DNA of 64,000 nt from Bryopsis sp. KO-2023 (Eukaryota > Chlorophyta > Ulvophyceae > Bryopsidales > Bryopsidaceae), in assembly GCA_030272585.1 (NCBI GenBank), contig BSYQ01000007.1:6080001-6144000 (forward strand), given 5' to 3'. The first letter of the stretch is position 1; each line of letters begins with the position of its first letter. Positions 56,690 to 64,000 of this stretch are shown here, one piece after another. The notes beneath the pieces were generated by a model. That model did not search any database and had not been told where the DNA came from. It was given only the letters and a program-made list of their open reading frames with translations. The position numbers and the translations under genes were made by a program.

Positions 56690-56985
56690 TCACGATCTAA
56701 TCGGTCGTGGATTGATCGGTCCGACCGATTAAATCGTGATCGGGTTTTTCCGATCAGATCGATCGCCGATCAAATCGGTTTGGCCGATCATCGATGGAGA
56801 TCGGCCGATCACCAATCTGATCGGATGACCGATTTAATCGGCCAACTTTGATCGGCCGATCACGATCAGACCGATCAACGTCAGCCGATCAAGTGCCGAC
56901 AGATCGCAGCGCTTGATCGGGGTCGGGATCGGGATCGGAGATGCCGATTAGATCGGATCATGATCGGTCAATTGATCGGTCCATC
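56690..56985. repeat. Subterminal GATCGG/CCGATC array, left
   Basis: Dozens of GATCGG or CCGATC hexamers in both orientations. A roughly 80-bp unit (56861-56940, containing GTGCCGACAGATCGC) recurs in the same orientation at 57357-57435. Such repeats inside the termini are where hAT transposases often bind; binding here is inference. Confidence 0.85.
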
Positions 56986-57019
56986 ACAAATGCCGAGAAA
57001 TCACCACCCGCAAGTGTTT

Positions 57020-57098
57020 CTGGGGTGCAGGGATTCGAACCTGGGACCTAAGAGACTAGAGACAGACGCATTAACGCTTGGACCACTCGGAGCCACGG
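57020..57098 (-). repeat. tRNA-like sequence, left arm
   Basis: On the minus strand it has CCGAGTGGTCCAAGCG, resembling the D-arm/A box of Leu or Ser tRNAs, and GGTTCGAATCC, a perfect B box. The T-stem pairs poorly beyond two base pairs and no long variable arm is seen. It is a tRNA-derived unit, not a working tRNA gene. Confidence 0.75.
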
Positions 57099-57180
57099 TC
57101 ACTAGGTCATCCGTGTCATTATATACCTCAGTTTGTCGGACTGACAGATCACGTATATAATGCCACGGATGACCAACAAA

Positions 57181-57260
57181 CCGTGGCTCCGAGTGGTCCA
57201 AGCGTTAGTGAGTATGCTTCTAATCCGTTAGGTACCCGGTTCGAATCCTTCCACCTCAGA
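57181..57260 (+). repeat. tRNA-like sequence, right arm
   Basis: The mirror copy: CCGAGTGGTCCAAGCG, an anticodon-like GCTTCTAATCC, and GGTTCGAATCC. It differs from the left copy mainly in the anticodon region. Stem pairing is again incomplete. Confidence 0.75.
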
Positions 57261-57294
57261 AACACCTGCGGGTGGTGACTTGTCGGCATTTTCG

Positions 57295-57560
57295 CGAGAC
57301 CGATCAATTCATCGATCAAATGATCAATACCGATCATGATCGGATGCAGGTCCGATCACGATCACACCGATCAAGGTCAGCCGATGAAGTGCCGACAGGT
57401 CGCGGCGCTTGATCGTGATCGGGATCGTGATCGGAACAACCGATCAGATCGGTGATCGGCGAACCGATCACGATCACGATCAACATGTGATCGGACGATC
57501 AAGAGCACGATCAACATTTGATCGGCCGATCACGATCACGATCACCGATCAGCCAAAAAT
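57295..57560. repeat. Subterminal GATCGG/CCGATC array, right
   Basis: Second repeat array of the non-autonomous element, with GATCACGATCACGATC runs. It is followed by an A run (57562-57580) and about 100 bp of plainer sequence before the right terminal repeat. Confidence 0.85.
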
Positions 57561-57684
57561 GAAAAAAAAAAAAAAAAAAACCGATCATTGCTAAAATCGG
57601 TTCTAGGACGCAGTTATGATGTCGGATTACTGCTGTGACCTAATATTACCTTAGTTTTGGAAGATCGATCAGATCCATAGTATG

Positions 57685-60423
57685 GTCGACGATGCAAACC
57701 AGGTACTTTTCGCCCCTGTGACCCGGCTCTAGAGGCCCAACCACATCGATACCGATGGCGTGGCCGGGCCGTGTAGCACGAGGGCAAATGTCACCCAACG
57801 GCTCTTTTTCTTTCGGTTGTGCGAAAAATTGGCATGTTGCACAACGCTTGACGACTTCGCAAACGTCACTGTAAGTCACCTGTAGATGTCGTTGACGAAC
57901 TTGATCCCATAACTTCTGTGCCCCCCAGTGCTCCGAGGCATGGAGACGACGCACCACCGCCAGATGCGCTGCGAAGTTCTGCTCCTGCTCGCCCTCCACT
58001 CGGATCCCCTCCGCCACTGCAGAATTCGTTTCAGAGTGAAACGCAGCAGTGTGAGAATCAGGTGATGAGGACATCATTGGATTTGGTAATGCTCGCTCTG
58101 CGTTTGGCAAAAGCGAAACCTCCTGTGGTGGTACGACATTCTCGGTAATCGTGGTGGTCGCCTGGGGTTCTGTATCCAAAGGAATAACCGTGGGAGCCAG
58201 AGGTGGGGAGCAGCTAGCTGGAGGCAAGGGTGGCTCAGAATCCGGGGCGACGCAGCGCGCTTTGGGTCGGCGGTACCAGCGAGACAACGCGTCGGCCCAA
58301 TGGTTGTCTTCGCCTGGGATGAAGCGAATCGTCAACCGTCCAGGGATCGGGAAGTTGGCAGCCATCCAGGTAGCAAGGCGGGCGACCCGCACATCTTCGG
58401 TAAGTGTCTTGTACGAGGCCCCTAACAGCTTGTGCAGAGAGGACTCCGAATCAGTCAGCAGGGTAAGCTTGCTCTTTTTCACCAAGCTGGAAATATTTTT
58501 CAAGGCCCAGACAATTGCCCCCAACTCTCCCAAAAATGAACTGTCAGGGCTGTTTGAAATTTGTCGACTGTTGATGGCCACCACCCTCCCTGCTGAGGGG
58601 TGACCATCATATAAGATGTACCCTGCACCTTGGCCACTCCAATCGGTATGCAAAAAGTATTCACTGGATGACCTGGGTGAGTGAATGTGTCTTGTGTGTT
58701 GTAGGATCTGACCCCAAGCTGCCTTGACCACCCCCTGCAGCTCAGCCTGGGAAGCCCCCTTCGAAAGGGCCATCAAGGGCCTGAGGATCTCTGTCAAGCC
58801 AGGAGTGACCGGGCGGCAGATGTTCATGATGCCCATGAACTTGCGGACATCCCTCACCGATTCCATAGAAGGTAAATTGGCCATCTGAGCGTTGATGTAC
58901 GCATCCAAAGAAATGCCTTGGCCAGAAATTGAAAAACCAAGGAAAATCAGCTCAGCTTTGGAAATTTGTGCTTTCGTTTTGCTTACTGTCAGCCCATTAG
59001 CCAATAACACCTCCAAAACTGCCTTCAGGTTGCGATCATGGTCTGCAGCCCCCTGCCCACCGATAATAATATCATCAACGAAGTTGCGCCCTTCCGTGGG
59101 CTGCAGGATTTTGGTCAAACGGTCATGCAGGAGGCCACGAGAGCACACCCATCCTTGAGGGAGACGCTGATACACAAAGGTACCATGAGGGGTTTCAAAA
59201 CCAAACAACCTTTCCAAGGCCGAACAGATTGGCATCTGAAAGAAGGACTGATTGAGGTCAAGAATGGTAAATCGGTCCCAGTGGCTAGGCAGCCCCCGAA
59301 TAGTTTCCATCACGTTGATATTGTCGCTGCCCCAGGATTCACTGTAGGAATTAACCCAGCGAAAGTCCACGGTTTTGCGGACAGCCCCAGATTTCTTTCG
59401 AATAAACAAGCATGAGCTAATAACTGCCCGCTCTTGGGGGCGTAAGGGGCGAATGACCCCATCTTTTTCCAGTGTACCCAACAGCTCCTGTATCTCTGTG
59501 CTTTCCACCTGTGTAGGAAGAAAACGACTGCCATTGTGCTGGAGGGGAATATGCTCATAAGGAATACGCCAAGAAATCTCCCGATGACACACTTGCAGTG
59601 CCTGAGTTGGGGAGGTGTGAGACTGGGAGAGACTGGAGGTGAAGACATCAGGATAAGCTGCAAACCAAGAGGAATCCTGGGAGGCCCCCACTGTGGCGTT
59701 GGGGACAGAAGAGGTAGAGGAGGAGGATGCCGACTGAGGAGAGCAGTGACTACTCGACTGACAGGTGGCAAGTGCTTGAATACCAGAACATGAGGCAGTG
59801 GGTGGAAACGGCTGGATTTCCCAATCAGCCAGCTCGTCACCTGAAGCCTGCAGCTTGAGTTGGTGTATCATGTAAGTCGAAAACTGCTGTGTGTTACACT
59901 GATCCAAGGAAACCCCCGAATCCCCAAACTGATGGCTGACACCTTGTGCCCTTGACATTCTGCCAGGAGTCCCAAACTGACTGCTGCCCCCTGTGTCCAA
60001 ACAACCTCCACCCAAATCCCCTACAAACGGCTGGGTGCCCATGCCTCCACCGGCTGAAACAGCTTCTGGCTCACTGCCCAAACCAACAGGTTCCTGACCT
60101 GCTTCTGACTCACAGCCCAGCCCACAGAATATCTGAGTGCCCATGTCTCCACTTGCTGAAACCACTTCTGTCTCACATCCCAAACCATCAGGTTCCGAAC
60201 CTGTTTCTGACTCACAATCCAGCCCACAGAAGTTCTGACCTCCCCTCTGCTGTCTGTCTCCCTCACACCGAATCTCTCCTGTCCGCTGACGCTTCATGCG
60301 CAGCCCGTGCATCGCACTCATCCCCAGTTCATCCATCTCCGTCCCAGAACATTCGACGAAAGGGGGCAAACCATTACAGCGCACATCGTCCGTCGAATGC
60401 CGCAGGTCACTTGGCTGTGGCAA
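57685..60423 (-). pseudogene. pol: Element C pol: RT-RNase H-integrase N-terminal part
   Basis: Open for about 913 codons until the hAT-like insertion. An acidic/Gly-rich N-terminus of about 240 residues contains internally repeated units (FCGLDCESETGSEPDGLG, FCGLGCESEAGQEPVGLG). The RT has RKTVDFRWVNSYS and the FVDD motif (FVDDIIIGG); RNase H has LHTDWSGQGAGYILYD and LLTDSES. The integrase zinc-binding region (RRLHASEHWG ... CATCQFF) and the first catalytic Asp (GIDVVGPL) precede the break. The gene is disrupted by the insertion, hence pseudogene. Confidence 0.9.
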
Positions 60424-60465
60424 CGCTCCCGAATCCTCCTGAAACCCTTGCAGTAAATCACTCTC

Positions 60466-60933
60466 TTAAAAGACAACCTTTACCCCCGGCAGCACCCTCA
60501 ACTCAGCCATGCAAAGGCGACTCGTTAACATTCTGGCGCGAGGCCCTGGATTATAAATACAGATACGAACACGACCCTCCTTCCCAATAGTCGGCGCATG
60601 GATAAGGCCGAGCGGTTGGCCGATTGGGAGTAGGCCAGCCAAACCCTGCCCACGAATACGAATAGGAGGACAAATAGTAACGGTTTGATACGGCCCCACC
60701 ACACTCGAACTGCCAAGCGGAATACGAACTCCATGCTCCCCACGGTGTAAATAGAGAGGTCGGTGACGCTTCCCACTCATCCCTCTGGAAATGACGACCG
60801 TCGATATTTGTTTGAGCGGTTCAACGGCGACCGCTAACACCAGTTTTTTTGTTCCTCCCCCTTCTCTGTAGCGAACACCGCCTGGCAAGGAATACACCGG
60901 CCACGATCGTCCTTTAATACGTCCCGCTGACAA
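60466..60933 (-). CDS. Element C linker domain between protease and RT
   Basis: About 155 codons in the same frame as the RT ORF, separated from it by one TAA (60466-60468) and 14 sense codons. It overlaps the end of the Gag-protease ORF by 100 nt in the -1 frame. The region VRICIYNPGPRARMLTSRLC and its surroundings look like the beta-rich segment commonly found between protease and RT in Ty3/gypsy polyproteins. A dUTPase-like fold is a weak alternative. Confidence 0.6.
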   Translation of the reverse strand: MSAGRIKGRSWPVYSLPGGVRYREGGGTKKLVLAVAVEPLKQISTVVISRGMSGKRHRPLYLHRGEHGVRIPLGSSSVVGPYQTVTICPPIRIRGQGLAGLLPIGQPLGLIHAPTIGKEGRVRICIYNPGPRARMLTSRLCMAELRVLPGVKVVF

Positions 60934-61670
60934 TCGATACTGACGGCGAGACTATGCAAAGCAGGAAGGCCAAGGATGATTCCCCCAGAGTGCTCGGTGA
61001 CCAAAAACTCCTCCCTCGCCGAGTGCCACGGACCTACTTCCACTCCCAACATCGCGACACCAGCGACCCGATCCTTTGATCCGTTAAACCCTGTCACACT
61101 TGGTATAGCACTGTGTGACAGGAGAATATTATGCTTTCTCGCCAGCGCAAGAGGTAATATATTCACAGCGGAACCACTGTCCACCAACGCGAACTCGGTT
61201 TTCGGGAAACCCTCCAGCTTTGTCTTCACTTTCAGCTGCTTACGTACCACAGGGGTCGTGACAGGAGGGGGAAGTGTTTCGCCTTGTTGGAGCTGTTGTC
61301 GAAGAGCCTCACAAAGAGCTTGTACGGCGTTGGAACCTCCAGTTTCGTGTGTTACCGGTTCGACTCCTCTTGGATGCGTTGTGTCGGTGGGTTCCTTAGC
61401 TTTGCGAGCTGGGCAGTTGCGAAACATATGCCCCAGCTTCCGGCAATAGTGGCAGCGTATCGGCGTCCTCCAGTTGCGAGAGGGAAGTCTAGTAGGTTCT
61501 GTACGACCTGCTGCAAACGCTTGCGCCTCCTGTGGCTCGGACTGAAGCTTATCATCCAGGACATCGGCGAGTTGCGTGAGGTGGTCGACCAGGTGGGATA
61601 GATCTCCTTCCGAGGGGGTCAGTGTCGAAGTGGGTGCTGAGTCTGAAGCATGCGCCTCGTCGGCCGCCAT
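60834..61670 (-). CDS. Element C Gag C-terminal/protease
   Basis: 278 codons from an ATG at 61670. It contains a zinc knuckle CHYCRKLGHMFRNC (C-x2-C-x4-H-x4-C) at about residue 72 and an aspartic protease domain with LVDSGSAVNILPL (about residue 163) and GGIILGLPAL as the usual second-half motif. It ends with a stop at 60834, inside the overlapping linker frame. Confidence 0.85.
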   Translation of the reverse strand: MAADEAHASDSAPTSTLTPSEGDLSHLVDHLTQLADVLDDKLQSEPQEAQAFAAGRTEPTRLPSRNWRTPIRCHYCRKLGHMFRNCPARKAKEPTDTTHPRGVEPVTHETGGSNAVQALCEALRQQLQQGETLPPPVTTPVVRKQLKVKTKLEGFPKTEFALVDSGSAVNILPLALARKHNILLSHSAIPSVTGFNGSKDRVAGVAMLGVEVGPWHSAREEFLVTEHSGGIILGLPALHSLAVSIDCQRDVLKDDRGRCIPCQAVFATEKGEEQKNWC

Positions 61671-61964
61671 AACGTAGATCTTATGAGTCGGGTTTTTTTT
61701 CCTTTCACGAAAGCCGCGAACTTTTGCCCCAACGTTCGTAAACGCTGTACCCCATGAAGACCGTAGCTCAGAAGGACTCCCAACGCCAACACGTACCCAG
61801 TAAGACTGGTTTGCGGGTCGAGCTGAGTGACACGAGTCACCTGGCGATAGATACGCTCACACCAAATGATCAGCTCGTAAACGCCAGAGCGCTTGATCGC
61901 AGTTTCGTCGTTCAGCTGCACCCCCTCCGCGGGTTTTCCTTTTTGTTCCACCTGACCCTGTAAC
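61671..61964 (-). pseudogene. Element C gag N-terminal fragment
   Basis: A minus-strand frame (61619-61964, shifted from the Gag-protease frame) with ELIIWCERIYRQVTRVTQLD and a hydrophobic GYVLALGVLLSYGL. Its upstream part is missing: element C sequence stops at 61964, where the hAT-like terminal repeat begins. The gag assignment rests on position only. Confidence 0.5.
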
Positions 61965-61980
61965 CATACTATGGATCCGA

Positions 61981-62290
61981 CACCGATATGTCGGCGTCCG
62001 ACTTTCCCGATAACCGATAAACGTCGGTCCCAGACAGATCCGATATTGCCGACCTCCGACATAATCGTTCCGACTTAGTCGATGGGCCGATCTGATCGGC
62101 CCGACTATACTTTGTCGGCCCGACTGTTCCGATAAATAACGGCCGACTGTCCAGTTCCTGCTTCAAAACCAGATCGGATCGGGGTCGGGGTCGGCGTTTG
62201 CCGACTTAAACGGTTTCTGTCCGGTAAAATCGGATCGGCGCCGATCATGATCGGCGCCGATCCGATCATCGATCACGATCAAATCTGGTT
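61981..62290. repeat. Subterminal repeat array of the hAT-like element
   Basis: CCGAC/GTCGG words dominate the left half and GATCGG/CCGATC the right, including GATCGGCGCCGATCATGATC. It resembles the arrays at 56690-56985 and 57295-57560. Confidence 0.85.
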
Positions 62291-62366
62291 CAGTTGTTCA
62301 CACCCGGGATCGTTCGTCGGTGTATGAGAACCTGAAACCGTCTTTTTTCCGTGCTTTTCCGTGAAG

Positions 62367-64000
62367 ATGCGTGGAAACCGTAAAAAACAGCAACCGCGAT
62401 TTCTGCACCGTACAATACCCCCCCCGAACGCAGACGTAAGGGGGCCAGTACTATCTCGACAGACCCAGCAGCGGCGGAGCTCAGATTCAGTTAACCCACG
62501 CCGAGCACCAGAAGGATCTACGCCATCGGCTGGAATTGGAACTGGAAGCCGTACTGGAGCAGGGCAACTATCAGCCACCGGTGAGCGCAGCAACAAACCG
62601 TCACTGAGCAGGGGGTTGGGCCTGTCCCTAGAAAGTGTGAAAATAGTTTTCATTTGAAAGGTGCTACAAACAGTGACAGTGTTTTGGCCAACTTGTGGCT
62701 GCCCTGCAGTTGATGTTCCATCCCACAGTTCAGCACAGACAGGTGTGCCCAACCCGGTCCGGAGCAGCAAGTGGGTGGATGCCCTTTTTGTACATGATGC
62801 TGAGGGAAAAATGGAGGTTTTTGTTGATGAGCTGGAGAAACCGATCGTGACCTGTAGGATCTGTTCAGCTCGGTTGGTGTTTAAAAAGGGTGGGCGGACC
62901 CCATTGGTGGGCCATGCCAGAAAGCATGGCCTGGGCACGAGGGAACAAATGCGGTTTGCAGTTCAGATGGGGTTTCGGGAACAGCTTAATCAGATTCAGA
63001 ATGGGGGGCACCGGATGGCATCGTTTGGGACTCAAAGAACATTGCCTTTCGTGTCGAAATGGAGCAGCCAGAGCCGGGAGTACAAGAAATATCGGCATCA
63101 GGTCATGAAGTTCGTGGTCAGCACCGGAGCACCGTTCAGAGCAGTGGAGGATGTGCAATTCAGGGCCATGTGCACCTCTCTGAATGCATCAGCACCGCCT
63201 CTGAGTGCAAAGACAATCTCTCACCAGGTCGGGGTGGCAGCCGAGGCCCTCAGGAAACAGATCAGGGATGAAAACTTGGCCAGATTCAGACCCTGTTTTG
63301 TTGCAGACGGCTGGTCACAGAGCCCCAACCACTGGTTTGCCATGGGCGCCGTGTATATTCACAGAGATACTGATCAGGATCTGTTTCAACTGAAGCGGAT
63401 CAGTTTGGGTACCTGGGATCTGAAGGGGAATTGTGACGCTGATGATATAAGGAAAAAAATGGATCAGATTCGGATTGAGTATAACCTTACCGGGTACAGG
63501 GCCAGTATAGTAACTGATCATGAGGCCAGGATGGGAGCTGCGTGTGAGCGGGCGGAACTGTATGACTGGCACGGATGCGGAACCCACAGAATCAACCTCG
63601 GGGTCAGAAAAGCTCTCAAAAACATATCTGCTCCGTTGGATGACCTGATCAGTACGGTACACCGGCTCTGTGTGCATATCATGGGCTCCGCAACACAATG
63701 GGAAACATTCAAGGCTATTCAGTTGGCGCGGTTGGACAGGGAGCAGGCTGAGCAGGATATTCTCGAGATCACACGTGCAACAGAAGCTGAGATGAGAAGT
63801 GAAGCCAGCCACAATGTGAGCAGTGAGGGTCAGAATGAGGGTGTCACTACAGCTCAGGGGCAGGGTCAGAACCCGGGTGGCAGTCAGAATCAGGGGCAGG
63901 CTGCAAGTATGGATCAGAATCCGGTTCAGGAGGACGAGGATGCCCCCCCCATATACTCATCTGATGAAGACACATGTCCTGATGATGGAGACGATGTGGA
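62367..64000 (+). CDS. hAT transposase, 3' end beyond window
   Basis: A first exon (62367 to about 62635) encodes a basic, Ser/Pro-rich N-terminus. An in-frame TGA (62655-62657) is bypassed if an intron runs from GTGTGA at about 62636 to CCCTGCAG at about 62709. The rest is open to the window end. It has a BED-type zinc finger (VTCRICSARLVFKKGG then HARKHG), FVVSTGAPFRAVEDVQFRAM, the first catalytic Asp in FVADGWSQSPNHW, the second in IVTDHEARMGAACE, and the CGTHRINL (C-x2-H) motif. After about 63790 comes a Gln/Glu/Asn-rich insertion (repeated GQNxG). The C-terminal dimerisation domain with the catalytic Glu is off the window. Confidence 0.88.

Larger units (their letters stand above)
56989..57290. 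repeat. Palindrome (foldback) with 138-nt arms around a 26-nt loop
   Basis: The left arm 56989-57126 and right arm 57153-57290 are near-complements, mirrored exactly about 57139.5. Mirrored pairs include AATGCCGA/TCGGCATT, CACCACCCGC/GCGGGTGGTG and GTCATTATATAC/GTATATAATGCC. Each arm contains one tRNA-like sequence pointing towards the other end of the arm pair. Confidence 0.9.
56666..57692. mobile_element. Non-autonomous hAT-like element inserted in the element C integrase
   Basis: The element body is 56674-57684 (1011 bp). Terminal inverted repeats are CATACTATGGATCCGATC on the left and GATCAGATCCATAGTATG on the right. It is flanked by a perfect 8-bp target duplication gtcgacga (56666-56673 and 57685-57692), the length made by hAT transposases. 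The insertion interrupts the integrase codons for the sequence around IVDHVS. It has no transposase. The interior is dense GATCGG/CCGATC repeat around a palindrome of two tRNA-like units. The terminal repeat matches that at 61965, next to a hAT transposase. Confidence 0.92.
55928..61964 (-). mobile_element. Ty3/gypsy-type retroelement C, interrupted twice
   Basis: Runs leftwards: gag fragment, zinc knuckle and protease, a beta-rich linker, RT-RNase H, integrase. The integrase is split by the 1011-bp hAT-like insertion (56674-57684), and the upstream gag is cut at 61964 by the terminal repeat of a second hAT-like element. There is no chromodomain, unlike elements A and B. It has a GPY motif after the integrase core (LWKGPYVISQLL). 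LTRs are not identified. Confidence 0.85.
61965..64000 (+). mobile_element. hAT-like transposon with transposase (right end outside window)
   Basis: Begins CATACTATGGATCCGA (61965-61980), the same terminal repeat as the non-autonomous element at 56674. The preceding bases cctgtaac (61957-61964) would be the 8-bp target duplication. Subterminal CCGAC/GTCGG then GATCGG repeats fill 61980-62280, and a hAT transposase follows. The right end lies beyond the window. Confidence 0.88.

Noticed and set aside
57020..57260. Two functional tRNA genes
   Set aside because: A and B boxes are good, but T-stems and anticodon stems pair poorly and both lie in a transposon palindrome.

Overview
The window reads as nuclear DNA of a green-lineage photosynthetic eukaryote, most plausibly a green alga or streptophyte alga; I cannot name the species. 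The evidence is spliced genes with GT-AG introns, typically 50-500 bp, and a chloroplast ATP-synthase assembly factor (CGL160) of a family restricted to green plastid lineages. A plant-type MORC ATPase and a plant-type mitochondrial octanoyltransferase agree with this. Roughly half of the window is transposon sequence.

Left block (1-25032): two chromodomain Ty3/gypsy retrotransposons, one nested in the other. Element B (plus strand) supplies 1-583 and 18816-25032, with gag-protease, pol and a 3' LTR. Its gag-pol frame is broken by a 97-bp tandem duplication. A tandem array of element A (minus strand), arranged LTR-internal-LTR-internal-LTR with an 8911-bp period, sits in B's leader and is bounded by a 5-bp target duplication. 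Each A unit has an upstream ORF overlapping gag, then gag, pol, and a third sense ORF in the env position. That third ORF has a coiled coil, an acidic middle and a RING-like Cys/His pattern.

Middle block (27404-54828): a compact gene island. In order: MORC ATPase (-), a 73-aa single-pass protein (+), tRNA-dihydrouridine synthase (+), Rolling-stone-like membrane protein (+), an unknown acidic Ser/Pro-rich protein (-), CGL160 (+), octanoyltransferase LIP2 (-), a DUF1308/C7orf25-like protein (-) and a DUF547 protein (-). I resolved splice junctions for MORC (12 exons), CGL160 (8) and LIP2 (5); for each the summed exon length is divisible by three.

Right block (55.4-64.0 kb): a decayed LINE reverse-transcriptase piece, then a third Ty3/gypsy-type element C (minus strand). 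A 1011-bp non-autonomous hAT-like element with 8-bp target duplications interrupts C's integrase. A second hAT-like element with the same terminal repeat truncates C upstream and carries a transposase that runs off the window end. The small element encloses a near-perfect palindrome of two tRNA-like sequences surrounded by dense GATCGG/CCGATC repeats.

The most unusual features are the RING-like third ORF of element A, its chain of -1-shifted overlapping ORFs, the shared-LTR tandem array, and the hAT pair with the tRNA foldback.
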